Source of the DNA: [Clostridium] asparagiforme DSM 15981 | Lineage (GTDB): Bacteria; Bacillota; Clostridia; Lachnospirales; Lachnospiraceae | DNA: 64,000 nt | Reading direction: 5' to 3' | Assembly: GCA_025149125.1 (NCBI GenBank) | Contig: CP102272.1 | Span: forward strand, 1 to 64,000 | Part shown: positions 1 to 8,338 of the stretch, piece after piece | How the letters are laid out: every line of letters begins with the position of its first letter | Numbering within the stretch: position 1 is the first letter of the stretch | Translations under genes and position numbers: made by a program | The notes under the pieces: model-generated | Seen by the model: only the letters and a program-made list of their open reading frames with translations | What the model was told of the DNA's origin: nothing | Database searches by the model: none

Positions 1-1
1 G

Positions 2-1228
2 AATGCCGCGCTGGGGATTCTTGCGGCGTCCATAATGACAGATGACGATGTGTTGATTGACAATCTTCCGGACGTGAGAGATATCAACGTGCTTTTGGAG
101 GCGATTGAGGAGATCGGAGCCAGGGTGGAGCGGATCGACCGCCACACGGTGAGGATCAACGGCAGTAATATTAAAGAGGTGGCGGTGGATGACGAGTACA
201 TCCGCAGAATCCGCGCATCCTATTATTTCATCGGAGCTCTGCTGGGCAAGTACAAGAGCGCCCAGGTGCCCCTTCCCGGGGGCTGCAATATCGGAAGCAG
301 ACCCATTGACCAGCATCTGAAGGGCTTCCGCGCTCTTGGCGCTGAGGTGAACATCGAGCGCGGGGCCGTGATCGCCCACGCCATTGACCTGGTTGCCGCT
401 CATATTTATCTGGACGTTGTCTCTGTGGGAGCGACTATCAATATTATGATGGCGGCTGCTCTGGCCGAGGGACAGACCATACTGGAAAATGCGGCCAAGG
501 AGCCCCATGTGGTGGATGTGGCCAACTTCCTGAACAGCATGGGCGCCAATATCAAAGGCGCCGGAACGGATACCATTCGCATCCGTGGTGTAAACCGGCT
601 GCATGGAACGGAGTATTCCATTATTCCCGACCAGATCGAGGCGGGAACCTTTATGTGCGCCGCCGCGGTTACCCGGGGAGACGTGATGGTGAAGAATGTG
701 ATTCCCAAGCATCTGGAGGCCATTACCGCCAAGCTGATGGAGATGGGATGCGAGGTGATTGAGTTTGACGACGAGGTGCGCGTGGTGGGTAAGCCCGCAC
801 AGCGCCATACGGATATCAAGACCCTCCCCTACCCGGGATTTCCAACGGATATGCAGCCGCAGATGAGCGTGGCCCTGGCTCTGGCAAAGGGGACCAGCAT
901 GGTGACCGAGAGTATTTTCGAGAACCGGTTCAAGTATGTGGATGAGTTGGCGCGCATGGGCACCAACATCAAGGTTGAGGGAAATGTGGCTGTGATCGAC
1001 GGTGTGAGCCAGCTGACGGGCGCTCAGGTCAACGCGCCGGACCTGCGGGCAGGAGCGGCCCTTGTGATCGCCGGTCTGGCTGCGGATGGATATACGGTGG
1101 TGGATGAGATCGGTTATATCCAGCGCGGTTATGAGTGTTTTGAGGAAAAGCTTCAGGGTTTGGGAGCCATGATTGAGCGGGTGGACAGTGACCGTGAGGT
1201 TCAAAAGTTTAAAATGAAGGTTGGATGA
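2..1228 (+). CDS. murA: UDP-N-acetylglucosamine 1-carboxyvinyltransferase, 5' end cut off
   Basis: The enzyme transfers enolpyruvate from PEP to UDP-GlcNAc, the first committed step of peptidoglycan synthesis in the cytoplasm. The frame is open to the first base of the window. It begins with [12 protein letters not shown], which matches MurA just after its N-terminal KNAAL lysine, so about 20 residues lie outside. The catalytic Cys loop is seen as [12 protein letters not shown] (Cys codon 284-286), and [10 protein letters not shown] in the second half matches the family's substrate-contacting loop. The visible 408 residues agree with a normal length near 420-430. The ATG at 35 is an internal Met, not the start. 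A terminator follows directly, so it does not seem to be co-transcribed with the next gene. Confidence 0.96.
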   Translation, partial: NAALGILAASIMTDDDVLIDNLPDVRDINVLLEAIEEIGARVERIDRHTVRINGSNIKEVAVDDEYIRRIRASYYFIGALLGKYKSAQVPLPGGCNIGSRPIDQHLKGFRALGAEVNIERGAVIAHAIDLVAAHIYLDVVSVGATINIMMAAALAEGQTILENAAKEPHVVDVANFLNSMGANIKGAGTDTIRIRGVNRLHGTEYSIIPDQIEAGTFMCAAAVTRGDVMVKNVIPKHLEAITAKLMEMGCEVIEFDDEVRVVGKPAQRHTDIKTLPYPGFPTDMQPQMSVALALAKGTSMVTESIFENRFKYVDELARMGTNIKVEGNVAVIDGVSQLTGAQVNAPDLRAGAALVIAGLAADGYTVVDEIGYIQRGYECFEEKLQGLGAMIERVDSDREVQKFKMKVG

Positions 1229-1240
1229 GATTGTGGCAGG

Positions 1241-1284
1241 AGCAGGGAATGTTGAGCGTAGCTTATGCATTTCCTGCTTTTTTT
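1241..1284 (+). terminator. Rho-independent terminator after murA
   Basis: AGCAGGGAATG pairs with GCATTTCCTGCT across a short loop and is followed by a run of seven T. Confidence 0.8.
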
Positions 1285-1343
1285 GTATGCGGGAATGAAA
1301 CGGATCCGTAAATCCGCAAAACAGCGGATGTGAGGGGGTACAT

Positions 1344-2306
1344 ATGAGAAAAAAGACCGTGGTCCAAATTGCGCTGGGGGCAGCGTTGTGTATGGCGGCC
1401 GGAGGACTGCTGGCGTTTGGGCGCGTTCAGAGGGACGAGGGAGTAAAGTTCCGGGAAAAGGCCGTGGCTGTTCAGGCGGAATTGGCAAAACTGGAGGCTA
1501 TGATTGGTGAAACGGAGGATGAGGCAGAGGCTCTGCGGCAGAGGATGGAGGGAGCCAGGGAGCAGTATGAGACGCTTCAGGATGCTGTTGACAGGAGTCT
1601 GGATCAGGTGGAGGAACTCTATTACAGTGATGATCCGTTGGCCCGGAATGTACTTTTGTGCCGGAATCCGACGGAATATCTGGACGAACCCATGTACCGG
1701 GTGAATCTGTTTGATCAATATCCGTATCAGAATATGGAGGAGATCCGGGAAAATGAGTTTACGGCTTCCGGTGGGATCCGTTTTGTGAGCGAGAATGGGG
1801 ACCGCAGCCTGCTGCGGCTTGCCGGTATCTATTACGACAGTTATCTGATGAGACAGAAGGAGTACAGAGACGCTCCTTTTGACGAGTTTTCCGGCTGGAC
1901 GGTGGTGTTCCGGGAATCCGGGCTGGAGGAGACGGAAGGAGACGCATGTCAGACAAATGGCCACACGTTCTGTGTGCGGGACGGACAAACCAAAACCTTG
2001 TATCTTCCGGCCGATCCGCACTGTCTGGACCGGGAGATGCTTCATGGTCTGGCACATATTTATGCAGATGCTTATCGGGAGTCCAAAGGGTATCAGAATG
2101 CTGCAAAAAGCCTGTATGAGCGCCGGAATGAGTATGATGGAGCGCTGTTGTCGCCTGCGCTGCATCTAACGGATCAGGATGAATTTATGGCGGAAATGCT
2201 GCATGGTGCGTTGACGGACAGCTGGAGTTACCTGGACTTTGACCAAGATAATGTGGCGCTGATCTTATGGTGGGGGTTGGAGGAATTATACGATGAGGGG
2301 TTTTAG
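1344..2306 (+). CDS. membrane-anchored ATLF/PPEP-like pseudoprotease
   Basis: A 320-residue protein with an N-terminal signal anchor (about residues 5-26) and a charged coiled coil (about 33-95), so the rest probably faces outward. The C-terminal part resembles the next gene's metalloprotease domain. HGLAH (234-238) sits where HEIGH sits there, and EFMAE (280-284) where EYYAE sits. Both zinc His and the distal Glu are kept, but the catalytic Glu of HExxH is Gly. It is therefore probably a non-catalytic paralogue (inference). The start follows GAGGGGG five bases upstream. The stop overlaps the next gene by 14 bp, so the two are translationally coupled. Its substrate and role are not known. Confidence 0.7.
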   Translation: MRKKTVVQIALGAALCMAAGGLLAFGRVQRDEGVKFREKAVAVQAELAKLEAMIGETEDEAEALRQRMEGAREQYETLQDAVDRSLDQVEELYYSDDPLARNVLLCRNPTEYLDEPMYRVNLFDQYPYQNMEEIRENEFTASGGIRFVSENGDRSLLRLAGIYYDSYLMRQKEYRDAPFDEFSGWTVVFRESGLEETEGDACQTNGHTFCVRDGQTKTLYLPADPHCLDREMLHGLAHIYADAYRESKGYQNAAKSLYERRNEYDGALLSPALHLTDQDEFMAEMLHGALTDSWSYLDFDQDNVALILWWGLEELYDEGF

Positions 2307-3243
2307 GGCAAAATACGGGGCCGGCATCCTGACCGGCCTGATGGCTGCTGCTGTGGTGTGCCTGGCCATAGGGGGATATCAGGCGTACTCGCAGACGCTC
2401 CAGGCGCAGCAGGAGCTGGAACAGCTGAAGCAGACGGTCCGACAGAAGGAGGACGAGCTGGATCATCTGTCGGATGAGCGGCAGCTTTTGGCGGAACAGA
2501 TGGACGAGTTGGAAGCGGAGACCGGAGGGCTGAGGATTCGGAGGGATTTTTACCAGGATGCGCTGTCCGGTTATGAGGCGGCTGCAAAGGAGGTGGAAGA
2601 GCGCAGCGAGGAGGGAATGCGCATTATGAGCGAGCTGGCTGTACAGCAGGAGGTGGCACGGCTGCAGGAATGTGCGTTTTCCATGGATTACGAGGAAAAG
2701 GACGGAAAGCTGACGCTGGAAAACGGGCTGATCATCTTAAACGAAGGGGTAGATGAGCGTTACCCCGAACTTTGCGCGCTTTACTTAAACTATGTTCCCA
2801 AAAAGATATTGGACAGGATGGCAGAGGAGGGCTGGATCATTCACATGTATTCCGGGGTGACCGGAACAGGCAGCTATCAGGGGGAGGACGAGGAGTACGC
2901 CGGTACCACCTATTATGATGAGCGGAAGATTGATATTGCGATCGAGGAGGATCTTGATGAGTTACCCATCCGCAGTACGCTTCTTCACGAGATCGGCCAT
3001 GTGGTGGATTCATATGAGGATTACGCATCTTATGAAAAACCGTTTACATCCTGTTACCAAAAAGAGAAGTCCCTGTTTCTCGATATTAAATGGAATGAAT
3101 ACCATGCGGAGTATGCGGCCAGGAACGCCACGGAATATTATGCGGAAACATTGATGGTTTACTGGTTAGCCCCGGATTACTTCAGGTATCAGTGCAGTGA
3201 AACGTTTGAATATTTTGAAAAAATGAGCTCCCGGTGGGAGTAA
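2293..3243 (+). CDS. membrane-anchored zinc metalloprotease, ATLF/PPEP-like
   Basis: A 316-residue protein with a signal anchor (about residues 11-30), a coiled coil (about 36-80) and a C-terminal zinc protease domain. HEIGH (232-236) supplies two His ligands and the catalytic Glu, and EYYAE (281-285) supplies the third ligand. The tail pattern of AETLMVYWLAP and ETFEYF is like the lethal-factor-type (ATLF) domain, also found in clostridial Pro-Pro endopeptidases. It probably cleaves extracellular or surface proteins (inference); the substrate cannot be read from sequence. The start is the ATG overlapping the upstream gene, with GGAGG at 2278-2282. It is a tandem duplicate of the preceding gene, and a terminator follows. 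Confidence 0.75.
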   Translation: MRGFRAKYGAGILTGLMAAAVVCLAIGGYQAYSQTLQAQQELEQLKQTVRQKEDELDHLSDERQLLAEQMDELEAETGGLRIRRDFYQDALSGYEAAAKEVEERSEEGMRIMSELAVQQEVARLQECAFSMDYEEKDGKLTLENGLIILNEGVDERYPELCALYLNYVPKKILDRMAEEGWIIHMYSGVTGTGSYQGEDEEYAGTTYYDERKIDIAIEEDLDELPIRSTLLHEIGHVVDSYEDYASYEKPFTSCYQKEKSLFLDIKWNEYHAEYAARNATEYYAETLMVYWLAPDYFRYQCSETFEYFEKMSSRWE

Positions 3244-3270
3244 ACGCCGGACGAGTGTAATAAAACATAA

Positions 3271-3316
3271 AAAGCGGGAACGTGTGACGAATTACATACA
3301 CAATTCCTGCTTTTTG
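3271..3316 (+). terminator. Rho-independent terminator after the protease pair
   Basis: AGCGGGAA pairs with TTCCTGCT (one G-T wobble), an inner GTGT/ACAC extends the stem, and a T run follows. Confidence 0.75.
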
Positions 3317-3408
3317 TATTATACTGTCTGTATAGGACTGGCTGTGGACAGATTGCGGCCGGGCGTATGTTCCAATCATTTAAACAGTTTTAAAGGAGGA
3401 AGCAAAGT

Positions 3409-5235
3409 ATGAAGTGTATGAAGAAACGAAGAATTCTTTCACTGTGGCTGGCGCTTTTGATGGTCATGTCCCTTACTCTCGGCAGTTCCTTTGCCGCCTT
3501 TGCCGCAGATCATGACATTGTGGTTCTGTATACCAATGATGTGCACTGCGGGGTGGACGACAACATCGGTTATGCCGGGCTTGCGCTCTACAAACAGGAG
3601 ATGCAGCAGCAGACGCCCTATGTGACCCTGGTGGACGCGGGGGATGCCATTCAGGGAGCGCCCATCGGCACAATCTCGGACGGCGGGTATATCATTGAAA
3701 TTATGAATAAAGTGGGATATGATTTCGCCATTCCCGGAAACCATGAGTACGACTACGGGATGGCGCGGTTTATGGAACTGGCGGGACAGCTGGGATGCGG
3801 CTACACATCCTGCAACTTTATGAATCTGGCCTCCGGGACCACGGTCTTTGAGCCGTACCGGATGTTTACATACGGGGACACCAAAGTGGCGTTTGTGGGA
3901 GCGACCACCCCGGAGAGCTTTACCAAGTCCACACCGGCCTATTTCCAGGATGCCAATGGAAATTATATTTATGGCTTCTGCGAGGATGAGAGCGGGCAGA
4001 GCCTGTACAATCAGATTCAGAATACGGTAAATACGGCCAGGGATGCGGGCGCGGATTACGTGATTCTGGTTGGGCATCTGGGGGAGAACGGCGTCACGGA
4101 CCGCTGGACTTCCGACAACATTATTCGCAATACCAGGGGAATCGACGTGGTAATCGACGGGCATTCCCATGAAACGGTTCCGGAGAAGTCCGTGAAAAAT
4201 GCGGACGGCAGGGATGTGCTGCTGACCCAGACCGGCACCAAGTTAAAGGATATCGGAAAGCTGACCATCCGCACGGACGGCTCCATTACCACGGAGCTTG
4301 TGACCGAGGTTCCGGCGCAGGATACGGCCCGGGATTATATTGTACAGAAAAATGACTCTCTCAGCAAAATCGCCGCCAGGGAACTGGGCGACCAGAACCG
4401 CTGGATTGATATTTACAACCACAATCTGAACAAGCTGAGGGATCCCAACGCGCTGCCCGTGGGTCTTGGCATTGTGATTCCCGGCAGTTGTGTGGTGGAG
4501 GACGGGAAGGCTCTTGACTACGGAACCAACCAGCTGATCAAGGGGATTCAGGCCAAGTACAACGAGACACTGAAAGCGGTGATCGGGCACACGGATGTGG
4601 AGCTGACGGTGAACAACGCGGCCACAGGGGAGCGGGCGGTCAGAAGCGCTGAGACGAACCTGGGCGATTTGTCGGCCGACGCTTACCGGGTGATGCTGGG
4701 CGCGGACGTAGGCCTGTGCAACGGCGGCGGCGTGCGCACCGGGATCAAGGCCGGAAATATTACCTTTAACGACGCGCTGGCGGTGTTCCCATTCGGAAAT
4801 ATGGGCTGCGTGGTGGAGGTGACCGGTCAGCAGTTGAAGGATGCGCTGGAAATGGCCGCCAGGAACTGCCCGGAGGAGAACGGCGGATTCCTGCAGGTGT
4901 CCGGTATGACTTACACCATCGATACTTCCGTGAAGTCCGGCGTGACCCTGGACGATAAGGGCAATTTCACCGGAGTCAGCGGCGCTTACCGGGTGACCGA
5001 TATCACAGTGGGCGGTGAACCTTTGGATCTGTCAAAGACCTATACCGTGGCTTCCCACAACTATATGCTCAAGTCCGGAGGCGACGGGATGGCGATGTTT
5101 AAGGGAAGCAATGTGATTAAGGACGAGGTGATGGTGGACGTGGATATCCTGGCCGGGTACATCAAGCGGCTGGGCGGAAACGTGGGCGCGGAGTACGCGA
5201 ATCCTGCGGGACAGGGGCGGATTACCATCAAGTGA
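3409..5235 (+). CDS. secreted 5'-nucleotidase/UDP-sugar hydrolase family protein with internal LysM domain
   Basis: A secreted metallophosphoesterase expected to dephosphorylate extracellular nucleotides or related substrates. A signal peptide ends near AFA-AD (about residue 33). The metallophosphatase domain (about 35-300) shows YTNDVHCG, DAGDAIQG, GNHEYDYG and GHSHE metal motifs. The C-terminal nucleotidase domain (about 385-608) shows NLGDLSADAYR, NGGGVR and SGGDGMAMF. Unusually, a LysM-like segment (about 309-358, YIVQKNDSLSKIAARELG to LGIVIP) lies between the two domains, which suggests peptidoglycan attachment. There is no LPXTG sorting signal. AAAGGAGGAAG precedes the ATG. It is flanked by terminators, so it is probably monocistronic. 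Confidence 0.88.
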   Translation: MKCMKKRRILSLWLALLMVMSLTLGSSFAAFAADHDIVVLYTNDVHCGVDDNIGYAGLALYKQEMQQQTPYVTLVDAGDAIQGAPIGTISDGGYIIEIMNKVGYDFAIPGNHEYDYGMARFMELAGQLGCGYTSCNFMNLASGTTVFEPYRMFTYGDTKVAFVGATTPESFTKSTPAYFQDANGNYIYGFCEDESGQSLYNQIQNTVNTARDAGADYVILVGHLGENGVTDRWTSDNIIRNTRGIDVVIDGHSHETVPEKSVKNADGRDVLLTQTGTKLKDIGKLTIRTDGSITTELVTEVPAQDTARDYIVQKNDSLSKIAARELGDQNRWIDIYNHNLNKLRDPNALPVGLGIVIPGSCVVEDGKALDYGTNQLIKGIQAKYNETLKAVIGHTDVELTVNNAATGERAVRSAETNLGDLSADAYRVMLGADVGLCNGGGVRTGIKAGNITFNDALAVFPFGNMGCVVEVTGQQLKDALEMAARNCPEENGGFLQVSGMTYTIDTSVKSGVTLDDKGNFTGVSGAYRVTDITVGGEPLDLSKTYTVASHNYMLKSGGDGMAMFKGSNVIKDEVMVDVDILAGYIKRLGGNVGAEYANPAGQGRITIK

Positions 5236-5328
5236 CGGAGCGCTCCGGGGTAACGGAGCGGAGAGGGACGGGCGGCTGAGGATAGCGGCCTGGCAATAGA
5301 GAATTATAATAAAGGTTTGAGAATTTTG

Positions 5329-5372
5329 ACCCGCTGCCGGCGGAATGTACTGCTGGCGGCGGGTTGTTTTTT
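5329..5372 (+). terminator. Rho-independent terminator after the nucleotidase gene
   Basis: ACCCGCTGCC pairs imperfectly with GGCGGCGGGT and is followed by TGTTTTTTG. The following LysR gene converges on this point. Confidence 0.7.
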
Positions 5373-5411
5373 GTGCGGGAGAAAATGGTGGAGCCCGCGC
5401 CTCCCGGCGTA

Positions 5412-6359
5412 TTACTCCCCGGAACCGCCCTCCGAGGCGGAGGCCGCGCAGAAATCGCGCAGTATGCCGATGTAGTCCCGGACATACTGGGGCTGGTAGC
5501 GGTTTTTCTGCCAGGCTGCGATGGTTGTGGTCAGCACCTGCCGTTTTCCCACGGACAGGCAGAGGGAGGCGCGTCCACGCTCAGAAGCCACTTGCCGGTA
5601 ATAGCTCTCCGGTGCAAAGGCGGCGCCGAGTCCGTCCATGGCCAGCTTGATGGACATTTCGCTGTTGCGGGTGTGCAGCAGAACCGGGGGATTCATCCCG
5701 TATTCCTGAAACAGGTTTAGGGCAATACCGCCCGTGTTCTGATCCGGGTAGAGCAGGATGAAGTTTTCGTCGCGAAACAGTTCCAGATCGATCCACGGGT
5801 GATGAAAACCGGGCATTACCTGCGCTTTTTGGGCCAGGGGATGACCGGAAGGGAGAATCAGCACAATTTCTTCCTCGCGAAGGACCTGATAGTCCAATAA
5901 TTTGGGAAACTCATGGACATTATAAATGGTAAGGTCGATGGAATGGCTTTTCAGGCTGGCCTCCGCTACAAAACTGGCTTCCTCCTTAATGTTGAACGTC
6001 ACATATGGATAGCGGTTGTGAAACTGCATCAGCGTGGGCTGGATCAGGGTGCTGCCCAGCATGAGGGGAATGGCAATGTTCAGGCGTCCCCGTTCCCGAT
6101 GGGTGATGTCGTCGTGCTCCCGGTTCCACTCGTCGCCGTACGCCACGATGCGCTTTGCATAGTGCAGATAGCGCTCTCCCAGATAGGTGGGATAGTAGCC
6201 GCCGTCCCTTCGGTTAAACAGGGGAGCACCCAGGTGGTCCTCCAGGTTTTTTAAATATTTACTCAGGGAGGGCTGGGAGATGAACAGGGACTCGGCGGCC
6301 TTGCCGATACTCTTGTGTTTGGCGATGGCCAGGATGTAGCGGGCTTCTTTCAGTTCCAT
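5412..6359 (-). CDS. LysR-family transcriptional regulator
   Basis: A 315-residue LysR-type regulator. The N-terminal winged helix-turn-helix (about residues 3-60) contains KAAESLFISQPSLSKYLKNLE, and the rest is the periplasmic-binding-protein-like effector domain with PSGHPLAQK. AAAGGAG lies seven bases before the ATG. It is divergent from the Pot-type ABC/deaminase operon, the usual position of a LysR protein that controls its neighbour, so it probably responds to a purine or to the transported substrate (inference). Its own 3' end meets the terminator of the nucleotidase gene. Confidence 0.9.
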   Translation of the reverse strand: MELKEARYILAIAKHKSIGKAAESLFISQPSLSKYLKNLEDHLGAPLFNRRDGGYYPTYLGERYLHYAKRIVAYGDEWNREHDDITHRERGRLNIAIPLMLGSTLIQPTLMQFHNRYPYVTFNIKEEASFVAEASLKSHSIDLTIYNVHEFPKLLDYQVLREEEIVLILPSGHPLAQKAQVMPGFHHPWIDLELFRDENFILLYPDQNTGGIALNLFQEYGMNPPVLLHTRNSEMSIKLAMDGLGAAFAPESYYRQVASERGRASLCLSVGKRQVLTTTIAAWQKNRYQPQYVRDYIGILRDFCAASASEGGSGE

Positions 6360-6542
6360 GAAAATACTCCTTTCTGCCGGGGTGTGGAATGCGGACCAGG
6401 TTATGGGCCGTGGCGTTAGCTATCTCCAGGGTGCAGTTTCCATATCAGTTTTGATTTTACAAAAATTCCCTTAATTTTGCAGAAACTGTAAATAAACAGT
6501 CTTAAATAGCTTTACTGCATAAAAAATATAGAATTTATATAT
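6360..6542. promoter_or_regulatory. divergent regulatory region with LysR-type dyad
   Basis: AT-rich spacer between the LysR gene and the transporter operon. ACTGT at 6485-6489 and ACAGT at 6496-6500 form an inverted repeat with a six-base spacer. The AAACAGT half recurs near 6579-6585, and a related AACAGT near 6611-6616. These are candidate sites for the divergent LysR protein (inference). Confidence 0.4.
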
Positions 6543-6571
6543 TTGACGTCTATTATATTACTTTTTATAAT
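6543..6571 (+). promoter_or_regulatory. sigma-A type promoter of the Pot/deaminase operon
   Basis: TTGACG at 6543-6548, a 17-base spacer and TATAAT at 6566-6571. Transcription should begin near 6578, leaving a leader of about 135 bases before the first start codon. Confidence 0.7.
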
Positions 6572-6614
6572 AATAGTAAACAGTTAAATAAGGAAGATTA
6601 ATAAATATTTAACA

Positions 6615-6704
6615 GTAACAGTTCAAACGGCGGGAAAATTGATGCAGAAAGCAGCGTCAAGCTCGCTTGTAAGCCGCCTGAACTGCTACCGTTACAGCAT
6701 GGAG
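6615..6704 (+). ncRNA. structured leader RNA, riboswitch-like candidate or repetitive hairpin
   Basis: A long bulged helix spans the 5' leader. GTAAC (6615-6619) pairs with GTTAC (6691-6695), AGTTCA (6620-6625) with TGAACT (6679-6684), and GGCGG (6629-6633) with CCGCC (6674-6678). An inner arm is formed by TTGA and TGC against GCA and TCAA around AGAAA. The ribosome binding site GGAG (6701-6704) begins five bases after the outer helix, so folding could affect translation. I do not recognise a known riboswitch consensus; it could also be a dispersed palindromic repeat. Confidence 0.5.
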
Positions 6705-6714
6705 TGTGAAAATC

Positions 6715-7548
6715 ATGAAAAAGAGCAGTGCATGGATCATGCTGGTGCCCGGCCTGGTTATTTTGCTGGTGTGCCTTGCCATCCCCCTGTTGCGGGTGCT
6801 GGCGCCGAGTATTTTTTCCGAAGGTTACCCCTTTCAGTCCTATGTGGAATTTTTTAAGGATGAGTATTACCTGAAAATCTTCCTGCGCACCGTGAAGATT
6901 GCGGTGATCACCACAGCGGTCTGTATGGTGGGAGGAATTCCTACAGCGTACTTTATCAGCCGCTGCGACAAGAAATGGAGAGGTCTTTTGCTGGCCGCGT
7001 CCATTTTCCCCATGATGACCAACTCCGTGATCCGCAGCTTTGCCTGGATTAACATCCTGGGCAGCAACGGAATTATCAACAAGTTTCTGCTGGCACTGGG
7101 GCTGGCGGACAAGCCCATGAAGCTGCTGTACACGGATTTCGCCATCATCATCGGTTCCATTTACCTGTTTCTTCCGCTGATGATCGTGACCGTGACCGGC
7201 GTGATGGAGAACATCGACGACGACATGATGGAGGCGGCCCAGAGCCTGGGCGCGGCCAGGATGGAAGCGTTTATGAAGGTGATATTCCCCATGAGCCTGC
7301 CGGGTATCATTGTGGGCGGAATCCTGGTGTTCACAGGCACGCTGACCGCTTATACTACGCCCCAGCTGCTGGGCGGCAACTCCAATATGGTGATGGCGAC
7401 CCTGATCTACCAGCGGGCCATGTCCGTCAGCGACTGGACAGGGGCTTCGGTGATCGCGTTTATCATGATTGTCGTGACGCTGGCCGTGATCAAGGGCTTT
7501 AACGCGCTGGCCGCGAGACTGGACAGAAGAGGTGAGAATTATGCGTAA
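6715..7548 (+). CDS. ABC transporter permease, PotB-like
   Basis: A 277-residue inner membrane permease of the spermidine/putrescine-type (PotB) group, with about six hydrophobic segments. The EAA cytoplasmic loop that contacts the ATPase is visible as MEAAQSLGAARMEAFMKVIFP. I chose the ATG at 6715, ten bases after GGAG (6701-6704); an in-frame GTG at 6706 lies too close to the site. It is the first gene of an operon continuing to at least 13745. The substrate is not shown by the permease; linkage to two deaminases suggests a purine-related or polyamine-like compound (inference). Confidence 0.88.
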   Translation: MKKSSAWIMLVPGLVILLVCLAIPLLRVLAPSIFSEGYPFQSYVEFFKDEYYLKIFLRTVKIAVITTAVCMVGGIPTAYFISRCDKKWRGLLLAASIFPMMTNSVIRSFAWINILGSNGIINKFLLALGLADKPMKLLYTDFAIIIGSIYLFLPLMIVTVTGVMENIDDDMMEAAQSLGAARMEAFMKVIFPMSLPGIIVGGILVFTGTLTAYTTPQLLGGNSNMVMATLIYQRAMSVSDWTGASVIAFIMIVVTLAVIKGFNALAARLDRRGENYA

Positions 7549-8323
7549 AAATAAGCTGCTCACTGCGTTTGCAGTTTTGGTGTTTGCATTTTTGATGATC
7601 CCGCTGATCATTATTACGGTGACGGCCTTTGGGGGCGGCAGCGCCATCACGTTTCCCATCGATTCCTTTTCCACCAAGTGGTTTGCCAATGTGTTCGCCC
7701 TCAAATCCTTTCGCAGGTCCTTTCTGACCAGCCTTGAGGTGGCGTTTCTGGCGACCTTTATCGCACTGCTGGTGGGCGTGCCTGCGGCTTACGCCCTGGC
7801 ACGGTCCGGGCTTAAGGGAAAACAGATGCTAAAGTCCATTTTCCTGTCCCCGACCATTGTGCCGGGTATTGTAATCGGCTTTATTCTCTACCAGTTTTTG
7901 ATCCTGAACCTGAGAATGCCCGTGTTCGTCAGCCTGCTGGCCGGACATTTCATGGTGACGCTGCCCTACGTGATCCGCGTGGTGGGCTCCTCCATGGAGC
8001 AGTTCGACTTCTCCGTCGAGGAGGCGGCCTGGAGCCTGGGATGTCCCAAGGGGGCGGCATTTTTTAAGGTGGTTCTGCCCAACGTGACCTCGGGCATCTC
8101 CTCCGCCTTTATGCTGGCGTTTATCAATTCCTTTAACAATATCCCGGTATCCATGTTTCTGTCCGGCCCGGGTGTCAGCACCTTCCCGTCCACGCTGATG
8201 AACTACATTGAATATAATTATGATCCGACGGTGTCCGCGGTATCCGTACTGCTGATGGCGGCCACGGTGATTATCATGGTAATTGTTGACAGGACGCTGG
8301 GCATCGCGGCCCTGGCGAAATAA
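7541..8323 (+). CDS. ABC transporter permease, PotC-like
   Basis: The second permease of the importer, 260 residues, PotC-like, with an N-terminal hydrophobic helix and the EAA loop VEEAAWSLGCPKGAAFFKVV. The start at 7541 overlaps the upstream permease stop by 8 bp and follows AGAGGTG seven bases upstream; an in-frame GTG at 7532 coincides with the binding site and is less likely. It pairs with the preceding permease to make the membrane channel. Confidence 0.88.
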   Translation: MRKNKLLTAFAVLVFAFLMIPLIIITVTAFGGGSAITFPIDSFSTKWFANVFALKSFRRSFLTSLEVAFLATFIALLVGVPAAYALARSGLKGKQMLKSIFLSPTIVPGIVIGFILYQFLILNLRMPVFVSLLAGHFMVTLPYVIRVVGSSMEQFDFSVEEAAWSLGCPKGAAFFKVVLPNVTSGISSAFMLAFINSFNNIPVSMFLSGPGVSTFPSTLMNYIEYNYDPTVSAVSVLLMAATVIIMVIVDRTLGIAALAK

Positions 8324-8338
8324 GAGGGGAGAATGAAC

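Noticed and set aside
1263..2165. Long open frame on the minus strand opposite the pseudoprotease gene
   Set aside because: Shadow of a real gene: no ribosome binding site and low-complexity composition, and the plus-strand protein has a clear paralogue next door.
6615..6704. Guanine-type riboswitch as the identity of the leader hairpin
   Set aside because: The three-way junction core and the conserved loop-loop bases of purine aptamers are absent, so I list it only as an unclassified structure.
6598..7704. 368-codon minus-strand frame opposite the PotB-like permease
   Set aside because: It is rich in His and Gln from reverse reading of a GC-rich membrane protein gene, and it covers the real promoter and leader.
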